The notes: generated by a model from the sequence alone, not told the origin. DNA of 64,000 nt from G965222535 sp965222535 (GCA_965222535.1 OZ244957.1:1922001-1986000); one strand, 5' to 3'. Numbered from the stretch's first letter, positions 52,038 through 61,095 are shown. Translations and numbers: made by a program.

Positions 52038-53366
52038 ATGTCTGTGCACACGCAATTTGTTTCGTGGTTCCGTCACGCAGCACCATATATCAATGCGCAT
52101 CGGGGGCGTTGTTTTGTCATCCAGATCAGTGGTCAGATTGCCGCCAGCCAGCAGATCGGCAGCCTGATCTACGATTTAGAGTTGTTGGATAGCCTCGGAA
52201 TACAGTTGGTGCTGGTGCACGGTGCGCGACCACAAATTGCACAACGTTTGAGTGCCGCCGGGTTTCAGGTCGAATACCGGCAAGGGATGACCATCACCGC
52301 CACCGATATGATACCACTGATCAAAGAAGCCGTTGGCGTTGCTCGCATCGAGATTGAATCCCTGCTGTCAACGGCGATCGGTAATTCACCTATCCCCGGG
52401 AAACGGCGGCGGGTGGCGGGCGGTAACTTCATCAGCGCTTGTCCAGTAGGGATCATTGATGGCGTCAATTACCATTATATGGGTCGCGTCCGGCGCGTTG
52501 ACACCGAGGCCATTGTGGAGCGCTTGGTCAGCGGCTCGATCGTATTGATTTCACCGCTTGGCTACTCTCCGACTGGAGAAGTCTTTAACCTGCATCCCGA
52601 AGAGCTTGCTACCGCTTTGGCTATCGAGCTAAAAGCCGCGAAGCTGATTTTCATCAACAACGCCACCAGCTATTATCATTCGATCATTCCGCCGCAGCAA
52701 GGGCGCGAGTTCGGGCTTGATAAAGCGCAATCAATGCTGCACGATCTGCATAGTGACGCCACCATTGATGAGTTGGATGTGGCGCCGCTGCAATATGCAG
52801 TCCATGCTTGCCGTAACGGTGTGGAGCGTATCCATCTGCTCAATTACAAGGTCGATGGGACGGTATTGCTGGAATTATTTACCCGTGATGGCGTTGGCAT
52901 CATGATCAACGCCGATGATTACGACACCATCAGAGGTGCTGTCATTGAAGACGTCAAGGCGATCCTCAATCTTATTGAGCCGCTGGAAAAAGAAGGAAAA
53001 TTAATCCCGCGATCGTATACAACCGTGGTGTCCGAAATTGAGGATTATTTAGTTATGGAACGCGACAGCGCGATCATCGCCTGCGCCGCCGCGCATCACT
53101 TTGAGTCGGAAAAGATCACCGAGTTGGCATGTCTTGCGGTGCACAAACACTACCGTTGCGGTAAACGCGGGCAGCAATTGCTGTACGCCATTGAGTCTTA
53201 TGCGCGAGAACGGGGCAGCACGCAATTGCTGGCGCTGACCACGCAAGCTCAGCATTGGTTCATTGAACGCGGCTTTAAAGAGGCCGACGCCAGTGTCTTG
53301 CCGCCGGCTAAACACTACGTATATTGCCAGCAACGCGGTTCAAAAATAATGGTTAAGTCCCTTTAG
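52038..53366 (+). CDS. argA: N-acetylglutamate synthase ArgA
   Basis: ArgA acetylates glutamate with acetyl-CoA in the first step of arginine synthesis. The 442-aa protein joins an amino-acid-kinase-like regulatory domain (residues about 15-290, with PYINAHRGRCFVIQISG and LGIQLVLVHGARPQIAQRL) to a C-terminal GNAT domain (about 295-440, with LACLAVHKHYRCGKRGQQLL as acetyl-CoA site). I chose ATG 52038; a TTG one codon upstream is in frame. The enzyme is normally feedback-inhibited by arginine. gor starts 8 bases after its stop. Confidence 0.96.
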   Translation: MSVHTQFVSWFRHAAPYINAHRGRCFVIQISGQIAASQQIGSLIYDLELLDSLGIQLVLVHGARPQIAQRLSAAGFQVEYRQGMTITATDMIPLIKEAVGVARIEIESLLSTAIGNSPIPGKRRRVAGGNFISACPVGIIDGVNYHYMGRVRRVDTEAIVERLVSGSIVLISPLGYSPTGEVFNLHPEELATALAIELKAAKLIFINNATSYYHSIIPPQQGREFGLDKAQSMLHDLHSDATIDELDVAPLQYAVHACRNGVERIHLLNYKVDGTVLLELFTRDGVGIMINADDYDTIRGAVIEDVKAILNLIEPLEKEGKLIPRSYTTVVSEIEDYLVMERDSAIIACAAAHHFESEKITELACLAVHKHYRCGKRGQQLLYAIESYARERGSTQLLALTTQAQHWFIERGFKEADASVLPPAKHYVYCQQRGSKIMVKSL

Positions 53367-53374
53367 AGGTTCCC

Positions 53375-54763
53375 ATGGTCGATAATTATGATCTGATCGT
53401 CATTGGCGGTGGCAGCGGCGGCATCGCAGCGGCGCAGCGCGCCGCAAGCTATGGTGCCAAGGTGGCGTTGATTGAACGCGATCGTTTGGGGGGTACCTGC
53501 GTTAACGTCGGCTGTGTACCGAAAAAAATCATGTGGTATGCCGCCAATCGCTCGCATGCGCTTGCCACTGCCGAGGAATACGGCTTCAGTATTCCAGAGT
53601 ACCGCTTTGACTGGCAGCGCTTATGCCACTTGCGCGATGCCTATCTGGAACGCCTCAACACGATTTATCAGGAGCGCTTAGAAGGTGCCGGGGTTGCTTG
53701 GATAAGGGGCGCTGCGCAGTTTCGCGACGCAAGCACCATCGGCGTTGCTAGGCGGACGCTCGGTGCCCGCCATTTTATCATCGCCAGCGGCAGCAGCCCG
53801 GTAGCAGCGCGCCCCCCCTTCGCTGACTTCGGGATCAATTCAAACGCTTTCTTCGCACGTAAAACGCAGCCGCGTCGCGCGCTGATTGTCGGTGGCGGTT
53901 ACATTGCGGTTGAGTTGGCTGGGGTGCTACATGCCTTGGGTGCTGAGGTAACCCTAGTGGTGCGCGGCGCGCAATTGCTGAGCGCATTCGACGCGATGCT
54001 GGGCGAGTCGCTGCTGGCGGCGATGAAAGCGGATGGCATCCGCGTCCTGACACACACCCAGATCACCGCCATCAGCCCCATTCCCGCCACTGCCGCCAGC
54101 GATGCCGCCAGCGCGCCAGCGAAAGAGGGGCAGTTGCTGCGCATTAAGCTGTCTGATGAGACAACCTGTGATGGTGTCGATACCTTGCTATGGGCGATAG
54201 GGCGCAAACCCTTGACCGCAGGGCTTGGGCTGGACAACGCCGGGGTCGCGCTTTCTGCCGGGCAGTCGGTGATCGTCGATCGCTATCAGCAGACCAACGT
54301 CCCGCATATTTACGCGCTTGGCGATGTCATTGAGCGGGTGCCGCTGACGCCCGTTGCGATTGCCGCCGGCAGGAGGCTCAGCGATCGTTTGTTTGGTGCC
54401 AAAGCGGATCGCTATCTTTGCTATGACAATATCCCCAGCGTGGTATTCAGCCACCCGCCGATCGCTTCTGTGGGGCTTAGCGAAGCGCAGGCGCGACAGC
54501 AATACGGAGAGCAGGTGAGAGTCTATACGACCCGCTTTAAGCCGCTGATCGACGCCTTCTCGGACAACCCCACAGCAACTGCGATGAAGCTGATCACGCG
54601 CCTCCCCGAGGAGCGGGTGATTGGCTGCCATGTGATCGGCCACGGTGCGGATGAGATGCTTCAGGGGTTCGCCGTCGCGCTGCAGATGGGCGCGACAAAA
54701 AAAGACTTTGCTGACACCGTCGCGATCCATCCGACCAGTGCCGAAGAGCTGGTGACGTTGTGA
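53375..54763 (+). CDS. gor: Glutathione-disulfide reductase
   Basis: Gor reduces glutathione disulfide with NADPH. The 462-aa flavoenzyme has the FAD motif LIVIGGGSGGIAAAQRAA, the redox-active disulfide GGTCVNVGCVPKK (Cys42/Cys47), the NADPH-binding fold ALIVGGGYIAVELAGVL with Arg in the following VVRGAQLL, a second FAD contact YALGDVIERVPLTPVA and the catalytic His in VAIHPTSAEELVTL at the C-terminus. The final residue differs slightly from the usual VTMR ending. It follows argA closely and is followed by a tandem repeat. Confidence 0.95.
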   Translation: MVDNYDLIVIGGGSGGIAAAQRAASYGAKVALIERDRLGGTCVNVGCVPKKIMWYAANRSHALATAEEYGFSIPEYRFDWQRLCHLRDAYLERLNTIYQERLEGAGVAWIRGAAQFRDASTIGVARRTLGARHFIIASGSSPVAARPPFADFGINSNAFFARKTQPRRALIVGGGYIAVELAGVLHALGAEVTLVVRGAQLLSAFDAMLGESLLAAMKADGIRVLTHTQITAISPIPATAASDAASAPAKEGQLLRIKLSDETTCDGVDTLLWAIGRKPLTAGLGLDNAGVALSAGQSVIVDRYQQTNVPHIYALGDVIERVPLTPVAIAAGRRLSDRLFGAKADRYLCYDNIPSVVFSHPPIASVGLSEAQARQQYGEQVRVYTTRFKPLIDAFSDNPTATAMKLITRLPEERVIGCHVIGHGADEMLQGFAVALQMGATKKDFADTVAIHPTSAEELVTL

Positions 54764-54771
54764 GAGGAAAG

Positions 54772-54932
54772 GCACCGGGCGGTGCTCTGGAAGGGCTGCG
54801 GGCGGTGCTCTGGAAGGGCTGCGGGCGGTGCTCTGGAAGGGCTGCGGGCGGTGCTCTGGAAAGGCTGCGGGCGGTGCTCTGGAAAGGCACCGGGCGGTGC
54901 TCTGGAAGGGCTGCGGGCGGTGCTCTGGAAAA
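54772..54932. repeat. 23-base tandem repeat downstream of gor
   Basis: Seven copies of a 23-base unit (GCTGCGGGCGGTGCTCTGGA plus AGG or AAG) run head to tail and account for all 161 bases. Units 1 and 6 start GCACC instead of GCTGC. The array begins 9 bases after the gor stop. Motifs resembling its core (GGGCGGGGGCTCTGG) recur near 59745-59782, upstream of the TPR gene. The frame through it is open in several phases only because of the repeat. Confidence 0.95.
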
Positions 54933-54940
54933 TCAGATGC

Positions 54941-55396
54941 TCAGCCTAACCGTATGATGATTGCTATCGTGATGCCGATGATCGCTATTGCCCACCCTAT
55001 CATCATATGGTGTCTCGCTGTCCTCTCTCGCTTCTCCATTCGTTTCGATGATTTGACGATTTCGGGCAAGTACATCTTCTTGAATAAATTGAGGTGTGCA
55101 AGTAATACAGGAACATCGCTGGATATCTCTTCATATATCGTGTGGCGGCTTTCAGGGTGCGAACGGGAGCTTGCAACCTTTTCTTCAACGCGAATGGTAT
55201 CTTCGACTATAGCAAAATACTTCTCTCTCATCACTTTTTGCATTGCTTCTGGGTATCTTTCGCGAGCTCTTCCCAGCGACGTGGATAATTTCACTAAGAC
55301 TCCATCAAGCAAATCGTGATGCGCACAATAAAGCGCGTGTCTGATGCGCTGTATCAACTCGTGACGATTGTCCTCTTCGCAGGTGAGCAATTCCAT
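54941..55396 (-). CDS. Hypothetical protein with C-terminal membrane anchor
   Basis: This 151-aa product is helical and charged over most of its length and ends in a single membrane helix (MMIGWAIAIIGITIAIII, about residues 130-147) with a short tail. No family is recognised. Its start overlaps the preceding gene by 43 bases in a different frame. The upstream sequence in its own frame (SISLRAV) would join smoothly to LNELRY in that gene, so the two could be one protein of about 210 aa split by a frameshift. The sequence is more AT-rich than the neighbours. Confidence 0.5.
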   Translation of the reverse strand: MELLTCEEDNRHELIQRIRHALYCAHHDLLDGVLVKLSTSLGRARERYPEAMQKVMREKYFAIVEDTIRVEEKVASSRSHPESRHTIYEEISSDVPVLLAHLNLFKKMYLPEIVKSSKRMEKRERTARHHMMIGWAIAIIGITIAIIIRLG

Positions 55397-55548
55397 GACC
55401 GCTCGCAGCGATATCGAAGCTCATTCAACACTTCAATCGGTGGGAGCCTCCCTGTCGCTTGTTCGTATTCCTTAAACTGGCCTGCAATCCTATCGTGCAA
55501 CGCCACCAGTTCTTGAATTTTCTCTTCTTTCGCTTGTTTTCGTTCCAT
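55354..55548 (-). CDS. Short hypothetical protein, possible N-terminal half of a frameshifted gene
   Basis: This 64-aa protein has a Lys/Glu-rich start (MERKQAKEEKIQELVALHDR), likely coiled coil, followed by RLPPIEVLNELRY. From that point the frame continues as RCERSWNCSPAK, which looks out of register, while the overlapping next gene continues plausibly in another frame. It starts 3 bases after the upstream small gene. No ribosome-binding site is obvious, so translational coupling is likely if expressed. Function unknown. Confidence 0.45.
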   Translation of the reverse strand: MERKQAKEEKIQELVALHDRIAGQFKEYEQATGRLPPIEVLNELRYRCERSWNCSPAKRTIVTS

Positions 55549-55551
55549 TAT

Positions 55552-55746
55552 TTAAAGATCAAAAAACGCTTTCAGCTTAGCTATACGCGCCGGGTGCTCT
55601 TCCCGCTCCTTTTGCATTTCTGCTTCAGAGTCAAAACAGCCCCTTTGAAGCAGGACACTTCCCCTTCCCAAACGTCTTGTCGTGGATCTCGATACGTCAT
55701 CAATGAAATTCTGTACCTCCTCTTCAACTGCTTTGGTTTCTTTCAT
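55552..55746 (-). CDS. Short hypothetical protein, first of a three-gene cluster
   Basis: This 64-aa acidic/basic mixed product has no recognised domain (MKETKAVEEEVQNFIDD... ending IAKLKAFFDL). A GGGGGAG ribosome-binding site lies about 10 bases upstream of the ATG, and the stop is 3 bases from the next start, as in an operon. The size and pairing with a coiled-coil gene are loosely reminiscent of small regulatory or toxin-antitoxin pairs, but nothing in the sequence demonstrates that. Confidence 0.5.
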   Translation of the reverse strand: MKETKAVEEEVQNFIDDVSRSTTRRLGRGSVLLQRGCFDSEAEMQKEREEHPARIAKLKAFFDL

Positions 55747-55970
55747 GTGACTCGCTCCCCCAGTAAGCCATTTTAATAAAAGGCAACAAAAACAGCCCTA
55801 CCTTCAGGCTGGTGAGACTATGGTACACAATAACTTTGTTCCAGTGCACAAAATCCGCAACCCCTATACAAATTGTAGCCTATGGCACGCACAATAAAAA
55901 TGCCTTGGGTACCACGAAAAGCCGCAAGGTGCTCCCCCTCTCCCCATCAATTATTCAATGGAAGCGCATC

Positions 55971-57365
55971 ATGAAAATCCATAACAGCGTCCTCGACCTG
56001 ATCGGCGATACCCCGCTGGTGAAGCTCAATCGCTTAGTCAGCCCCGGCATGGCGACCGTGCTCGCCAAGCTGGAGATGTACAACCCCGCCGGTTCGGTCA
56101 AAGACCGCATGGCCTACAACATGGTGCGCCGTGCTGAGGAGCAAGGGCTTATAAAACCCGGCGCGACGTTGGTCGAGAGCACCTCTGGCAACACCGGTCT
56201 TGGGCTTGCGATGGTGGCGGCGGTGCGCGGCTACCAATGCGTCTGCACCATGCCGGACAAGATGAGCCAGGAGAAGATCGACATGCTGAAGGCTTACGGG
56301 GCCAAGGTTATCATCACCCGTACCGATCTCGATCACGCCCACCCAGATAGCTATGTCGAAGTCGCCAAACGCATTGCACGCGAGACGCCGGGCAGCTTTT
56401 ACACCGATCAGTACTACAACATGAACAACCCAGAGGCGCACTACCTGACCACCGGGCCGGAGATCTGGCAGACCTGCGCCGGCGACATCGATGCCTTGGT
56501 CGGCGGGATCGGCACTGGCGGCACCATCTCTGGTGCCGCAAAGTACCTGAAGGAGAAGGCCGCGGCGACCGGGCGGGCGTTGCGCGTGGTGTGTCCCGAC
56601 CCGGTCGGCAGCATTTACTACGATATGTTTAACCAGCGCGAGGTGCGCCCCCCAGGCATCTACCGCGTTGAAGGTATCGGCCACGATTTCATGGTGGGCA
56701 CGTTGGATTTCAGTGTGGTTGACGAGGTGCTTGAAGTATCCGATCGGGATTCTTTTATCACCGCGCGCAAGCTGGCGCGCCAGGAGGGGATTTTTGCCGG
56801 CGGCTCGTGCGGCACCGCCGTGTTTGGCGCGCTGAAGGTGGCCGCTGAGTTGGGCGAGGGGAAAACGGTGGTGGTCATCATCCCCGACTCTGGCGATCGC
56901 TACTTGTCGAAATACTACAGCGATGAATGGATGCGCGACATGGGCTATACCACGCCCGAGCCGCCGCCCGGTCGCGTGCGCGACGTGCTCAAATACACCC
57001 GCAACGCCCTCATCTTCGCTGAGCCGGATGAAACCTTGAGCGCCGTCAGCCAGCGCATGGCGCAATACGGCATCTCGCAAATGCCGGTCAAAACCGATGA
57101 TGCCGCGCCGCTGATGATCCACGAGATCGATCTGCTGCAAGGGATGCTAAGCGGCGAGTGCACCTCGGATTCAAGCGTCATGGCCGCCGCCAAACCGCTC
57201 AGCGGGCAGGTTTCGGTGGACGACAGCTTAGGGCATGTCCAGCGCATTTTTGAAAACGATAATGTCGCCGTGGTGATGGAGGAAGGGCAGATGATCGGCA
57301 TCATCAGCAAGCTCGATCTGGTGATGTATCTGTCGAAGATGGCAGAGGGCAACGGGCTGGAGTAG
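55971..57365 (+). CDS. cbs: Cystathionine beta-synthase with CBS domain pair
   Basis: This PLP enzyme condenses homocysteine and serine to cystathionine, or acts as a cysteine-synthase-like enzyme. The catalytic part has NPAGSVKDRMAYNM with PLP-binding Lys44, STSGNTGLGLA (residues 71-81), and the phosphate-binding GGIGTGGTISGAAKY. Residues about 345-460 are two CBS domains that probably bind adenosyl ligands. Of 464 aa, the start ATG 55971 matches the family and has GGAAG upstream; the frame extends to 55812 but that part is not protein-like. It is convergent with the TPR gene, 29 bases apart. Confidence 0.88.
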   Translation: MKIHNSVLDLIGDTPLVKLNRLVSPGMATVLAKLEMYNPAGSVKDRMAYNMVRRAEEQGLIKPGATLVESTSGNTGLGLAMVAAVRGYQCVCTMPDKMSQEKIDMLKAYGAKVIITRTDLDHAHPDSYVEVAKRIARETPGSFYTDQYYNMNNPEAHYLTTGPEIWQTCAGDIDALVGGIGTGGTISGAAKYLKEKAAATGRALRVVCPDPVGSIYYDMFNQREVRPPGIYRVEGIGHDFMVGTLDFSVVDEVLEVSDRDSFITARKLARQEGIFAGGSCGTAVFGALKVAAELGEGKTVVVIIPDSGDRYLSKYYSDEWMRDMGYTTPEPPPGRVRDVLKYTRNALIFAEPDETLSAVSQRMAQYGISQMPVKTDDAAPLMIHEIDLLQGMLSGECTSDSSVMAAAKPLSGQVSVDDSLGHVQRIFENDNVAVVMEEGQMIGIISKLDLVMYLSKMAEGNGLE

Positions 57366-57394
57366 GGTAACCGGGTAGCAAGGCGGGGGCAGAA

Positions 57395-59671
57395 CTATTC
57401 GCGGCGGCGTTGGGTGAGTAGTGCCAAGGCATGCTCAAGGTTGCCTTGGGTCTCGCCGGTGTAATGCTCAGCATGGGCTTCCTTAAACACCTGAAGCGCC
57501 TTTTGGTACGCGACCACCGCGGCCTCTAAGTGTTTCGTCCCGCCCTCACGCTCCCCAAGGCTGACCAGCGCAGTGCCTAGGTTGTTCTGTGTTGTTGCCC
57601 ATTTGAGCGGCACCCGTTCGCGCGTCATCTCGCTAAGCGCTGCTGCAAAAGCTACCACCGCGGCCTCTAAGTGTTTCGTCCCGCCCTCACGCTCCCCAAG
57701 GCTGAATAGCGCAGTGCCAAGGTTGTTCTGCGTTGCCGCCCAGTCGAGCGGTGCTCGTTCGCGTGTCCACACCGCAAGTGCCGCTTGGTACGCTACCACC
57801 GCAGCCGCCAAGCGTTCCGTCCCACCCTCACGCTTCCCAAGGCTTTGCAGCGCATTGCCAAGGTTGTTCTGCGTTGCCGCCCAGTCGAGCGGTACCCGTT
57901 CGTGCGTCCGCTCGCTAAGCGCCGCTCGGCACGCTGCTACCGCGGCCTCCAATCGTTCAGTCCTGCCCTCACGCTCCCCAAGGCTTTGCAGCGCATTGCC
58001 AAGGTTGTTCTGCGTCGCCGCCCAGTCAAGCGGTACCCGTTCGCGCGTCCGCTCGCTAAGCGCCGCTGCAAAAGCGGTCACCGCGTCTTCCAAGCGATCG
58101 CTCTTGCCCTCACGCTCCCCAAGGCTGGCCAGCGCAGTGCCTAGGTTGTTCTGCGTTGCCGCCCAGGCAAGCGGTGCCCGTTCGCGCGTCATCTCGCTAA
58201 GCGCCGCTGCAAAAGCTACCACCGCGTCTTCTAGGCGTTCGGTCCCGCCCTCACGCTCCCCAAGCCTGAATAGCGCATTGCCTAGGTTGTTCTGTGTTGT
58301 TGCCCAGCCGAGCGGTACCCGTTCGCGCGTCCGCTCGCTAAGCGCCGCTTGACACGCCGCGACCGCGGCCTTCAAGCGCTCGGTTCTGCCCTCACGCTCC
58401 CCAAGCCTGGTCAGCGCAGTGCCTAGGTTGTTCTGCGTCATTGCCCAGTCGAGCGGTACCCGTTCGCGCGTCCACTCGCTAAGCGCCTCTTCAAAAGCGG
58501 CCACCGCGGCCTCCAAGTGCTCGGTTCTGCTCTCACGCTCCCCAAGGCTTTGCAGCGCAGTGCCTAGGTTGTTCTGCGTCATTGCCCAGTCGAGCGGTAC
58601 CCGTTCGCGCGTCCACTCGCTAAGCGCTGCATGATACGCTGCTACCGCGGCCTCCAAGCGCTCGGTCCCGACCTCACGCTCCCCAAGGTTTTGCAGCGCA
58701 GTGCCTAGGTTGTTCTGCGTCGCCGCCCAGTTGAGCGGTACCCGTTCGCGCGTCCACTCGCTAAGCGCCGCTTTATACGCTGCTACCGCGTCTTCCAAGC
58801 GCTCGGTCCGGCCCTCACGCTCCCCAAGACTTCGCAGCGCATTGCCCAGGTTGTTCTGCGTCGCCGCCCAGGCAAGCGGGGCGGTGTCGCGATCCACCCC
58901 AGTAAGGATCCGGCGGTAGTCGGCGATCGCTTGTTCCAGCATCGCGTTGTCCCCGCCAACATCGCCGAGGCGACGCCTCAAATCCGCCAGTGACTGCAAC
59001 AGGATCGGTCGGTAGCTGCCTAGCTCTTGAGGCGTATCGCGCTGCAATAAATCCGCTAACTGCCGCTCACTTGCCCGCAGGGATGCAAGCAACTGCTGGT
59101 TGTGCTGATCGTCTGCTGGAACGATGGCCAATAGAACCGCCACCAGCCATTGCTCAAATGCTCGGTGGAAGGCATCGCTCAGCGACCATTCCTTGATGGG
59201 GAATACCGGTTGCGAGAAATCGTGCGACCCTTCACGGTCGATAAAGCGCAGCCGCAAACCCTGATCGGCTTTCACAACCTCACCGAAGATCAGTAGCTCG
59301 GCATTTTTTATGTCCAGTAAATCCTGCCCGCTCTTAATCTGTTGCTGCTCGGCGGCGACACTATCGGATGCCGCTTGGGGTAGTGGAAGTGACTGTTTAA
59401 CTAAGCGATGGCGTATTCCGCGGTGCTCTAAAGCGGCGATCATGTGTTTTTTCTGCAGGCGCTTGGGATCGCCCTCAAGGTCGAGCACCAGTACCGTAAA
59501 AAACCCCTCCGCTTGCGGCGGGCGGCGCTTTTCTCTGTACTGGTTGAATTTTTGTATGATCCAGTCGCTAAGCTCCTGCGGCGGCGGCAGGAGGCCTTTG
59601 ACAACAGCAACGATGTAGCTCCCCAAACCCAGCACCGCTAGCACTCCCCCCAACCATTCGAGCATTACCAT
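57395..59671 (-). CDS. Membrane-anchored tetratricopeptide-repeat protein
   Basis: This 758-aa protein has an N-terminal membrane helix (residues about 5-28), then a globular region (55-215: FFTVLVLDLEGDPKRL, ELLIFGEVVKADQGL), then TPRs. Residues 260-729 are ten head-to-tail 47-residue units with consensus TRERVPLDWAATQNNLG followed by LGEREGxTERLEAAVAAY, and a partial eleventh at the C-terminus. The units are very alike at DNA level, indicating recent expansion. TPRs mediate protein-protein contacts; no partner is evident. A consensus AGGAGG ribosome-binding site precedes the start. Function unknown. Confidence 0.88.
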   Translation of the reverse strand: MVMLEWLGGVLAVLGLGSYIVAVVKGLLPPPQELSDWIIQKFNQYREKRRPPQAEGFFTVLVLDLEGDPKRLQKKHMIAALEHRGIRHRLVKQSLPLPQAASDSVAAEQQQIKSGQDLLDIKNAELLIFGEVVKADQGLRLRFIDREGSHDFSQPVFPIKEWSLSDAFHRAFEQWLVAVLLAIVPADDQHNQQLLASLRASERQLADLLQRDTPQELGSYRPILLQSLADLRRRLGDVGGDNAMLEQAIADYRRILTGVDRDTAPLAWAATQNNLGNALRSLGEREGRTERLEDAVAAYKAALSEWTRERVPLNWAATQNNLGTALQNLGEREVGTERLEAAVAAYHAALSEWTRERVPLDWAMTQNNLGTALQSLGERESRTEHLEAAVAAFEEALSEWTRERVPLDWAMTQNNLGTALTRLGEREGRTERLKAAVAACQAALSERTRERVPLGWATTQNNLGNALFRLGEREGGTERLEDAVVAFAAALSEMTRERAPLAWAATQNNLGTALASLGEREGKSDRLEDAVTAFAAALSERTRERVPLDWAATQNNLGNALQSLGEREGRTERLEAAVAACRAALSERTHERVPLDWAATQNNLGNALQSLGKREGGTERLAAAVVAYQAALAVWTRERAPLDWAATQNNLGTALFSLGEREGGTKHLEAAVVAFAAALSEMTRERVPLKWATTQNNLGTALVSLGEREGGTKHLEAAVVAYQKALQVFKEAHAEHYTGETQGNLEHALALLTQRRRE
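57485..58894. repeat. Ten 141-base repeats inside the TPR gene
   Basis: Each unit encodes 47 residues, and ten fit exactly between residues 260 and 729 with no indels. Because the unit length is a multiple of three, extra or lost copies keep the frame. The array also opens long antisense frames, which are not genes. Read assemblies may miscount these units. Confidence 0.93.
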
Positions 59672-59796
59672 ATTTCCTCCTGCCTGCCTATTGGATCACC
59701 GTTCCATTATAGCGATATAAGGCGGCCTTGCGGATGGCTTCGGGCGGGGGCTCTGGCATAGTGGCGGGCGGGGCTCTGGGATGGCTTCGAGATGCC

Positions 59797-61095
59797 CTAT
59801 ATTCCTAGCCTTCGTGATTGCAATGATTGGAATTTTTGATCCATCTGGTTCTCTTTCCGGAATTGACGGAAAGTTTCTATCTGCGGATAGCCCTGCTCAA
59901 AGACCGCTTTAGAGACGCGGGCATCTTTGGAGAGGTAGATGCGCCCTTGGTATTTGACGACGATCTGATCGAGTCTGTCTAAGAACGCAAAGAGTCCTTT
60001 TTCTATCTTGAAGTCCAGCGTTAGGCTGTAACCTTCCAGTGGGAACGAGAGCCAGTTTCGGTTGGCTTTGCCGTAGAGCTTGAGCACCGAAAGAAAGCTG
60101 CCTTGGCGCGCTGCGGCGAGCGTCCCCAAGATCTCCTGGAGCCCCTCATAGCTGGTTTCTTTAGGTAGGATGAACTGATACTGCGTAAAACCGTTCTTGC
60201 CGTAGATTCTATTCCAGTGCCCGAGCGCATCGAGCGGATAAAAGAAGCTATCGATATCGCTCGTTTGGTGGGAGATGCGCTCTCTGAGGGTGTGGTAATA
60301 GCACCAGTTGAAGGCCCTGGCACTCCACTTATTGAGGACCCAAGAGGGGAAATTAAAAGGGATGGTTCTGGTTCTTTTGGCTTTGTAGTCGAGCCTGCCG
60401 TCTTTTCTGAAGTCGCCCGTCATCAGCAGGCAGCGGCCTCTCCCATCGCCTTTGGCGAGGCTGTCGATCCAGGCAACCGAATAGGGTTTGTCGCGCTGCT
60501 CTGCAAACGCCGCGAAGGTCTCTTTGAGGTTTCGCGTCTTGATAGTGGTCTGGTCGATATACTGGGAGTTAATTTTTTTGAGGTAAATCTTCGCCTCAAG
60601 GATGATGCCGGTAAGCCCCTGACCGCCACAGGTGGCGTGGAACAGTTCGGGGGTTGCCGCTTTGGAGCAGGTAACCACCCTACCATCGGGAAGCATGATG
60701 CGGAACTCTTTGATGCTCTCGCTGAAGCACCCTCCCGCATGGTGGTTCTTGCCGTGCACATCACTCGCGATGGCACCGCCAACGGTGATAAGTTTGGTGC
60801 CCGGGGTAACTTTGAGGAACCAGCCGCGAGGGACGAAGTGCTCAACTATTTCACACAGGAGTACTCCTGCTTGGACTTGCAGCAGGCCATTTTCGGCATC
60901 AAAATCAAGAAAATAGTGATAGGGCTTTACGTCAATGATATGGGTGTTTAAAGCGCTATCGCCATAGCTTCTGCCGTTGCCGTAGGGAATCAGGTTGCGC
61001 TGTTCATCGATGATGGCTTTAAGGCGGGATTCTGAGTCGAACTGGAAACGCTGGCATTCGATCTGTGGATACAGCCCCCATGCGCTACCGATCAT
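59797..61095 (-). CDS. FAD-linked oxidase related to decaprenylphosphoryl-ribose oxidase (DprE1-like)
   Basis: This 432-aa protein of the FAD-binding type 4 oxidase family has the N-terminal FAD site YGNGRSYGDSALN, then VGGAIASDVHGKNHHAGGCF and GGQGLTGIILEA. The C-terminus has GRIYLSKDARVSKAVFEQGY. In actinobacteria DprE1 epimerises decaprenyl-phosphoryl ribose. Gammaproteobacterial homologues have no settled substrate, and no DprE2-type reductase is next to it here. It lies downstream of the type ISP gene on the same strand. Confidence 0.85.
   Translation of the reverse strand: MIGSAWGLYPQIECQRFQFDSESRLKAIIDEQRNLIPYGNGRSYGDSALNTHIIDVKPYHYFLDFDAENGLLQVQAGVLLCEIVEHFVPRGWFLKVTPGTKLITVGGAIASDVHGKNHHAGGCFSESIKEFRIMLPDGRVVTCSKAATPELFHATCGGQGLTGIILEAKIYLKKINSQYIDQTTIKTRNLKETFAAFAEQRDKPYSVAWIDSLAKGDGRGRCLLMTGDFRKDGRLDYKAKRTRTIPFNFPSWVLNKWSARAFNWCYYHTLRERISHQTSDIDSFFYPLDALGHWNRIYGKNGFTQYQFILPKETSYEGLQEILGTLAAARQGSFLSVLKLYGKANRNWLSFPLEGYSLTLDFKIEKGLFAFLDRLDQIVVKYQGRIYLSKDARVSKAVFEQGYPQIETFRQFRKENQMDQKFQSLQSRRLGI

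Noticed and set aside
54760..55319. Plus-strand frames through the 23-base tandem array
   Set aside because: They are open because the repeat lacks stops; translations are simple Trp-Lys-Gly-Cys repeats.
55552..55746. Toxin-antitoxin pair with the following small gene
   Set aside because: Size and spacing fit loosely, but neither product shows a toxin fold or DNA-binding motif that I recognise.
56034..57140. 368-codon minus-strand frame opposite the cystathionine beta-synthase gene
   Set aside because: The plus-strand frame carries clear PLP and CBS motifs. The antisense frame is long only because of GC-rich codon structure and has no recognisable domain.
57573..58352. 259-codon open frame on the plus strand within the TPR gene, with repeated LSAAAKATTASS-type units
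   Set aside because: It is the antisense reading of the 141-base repeats in the TPR gene. The periodicity is inherited from them, there is no family match, and the true coding frame is on the other strand.
60217..60951. 244-codon plus-strand frame opposite the DprE1-like gene
   Set aside because: The opposite strand encodes an intact FAD oxidase with its motifs. This frame has no ribosome-binding site or motif.
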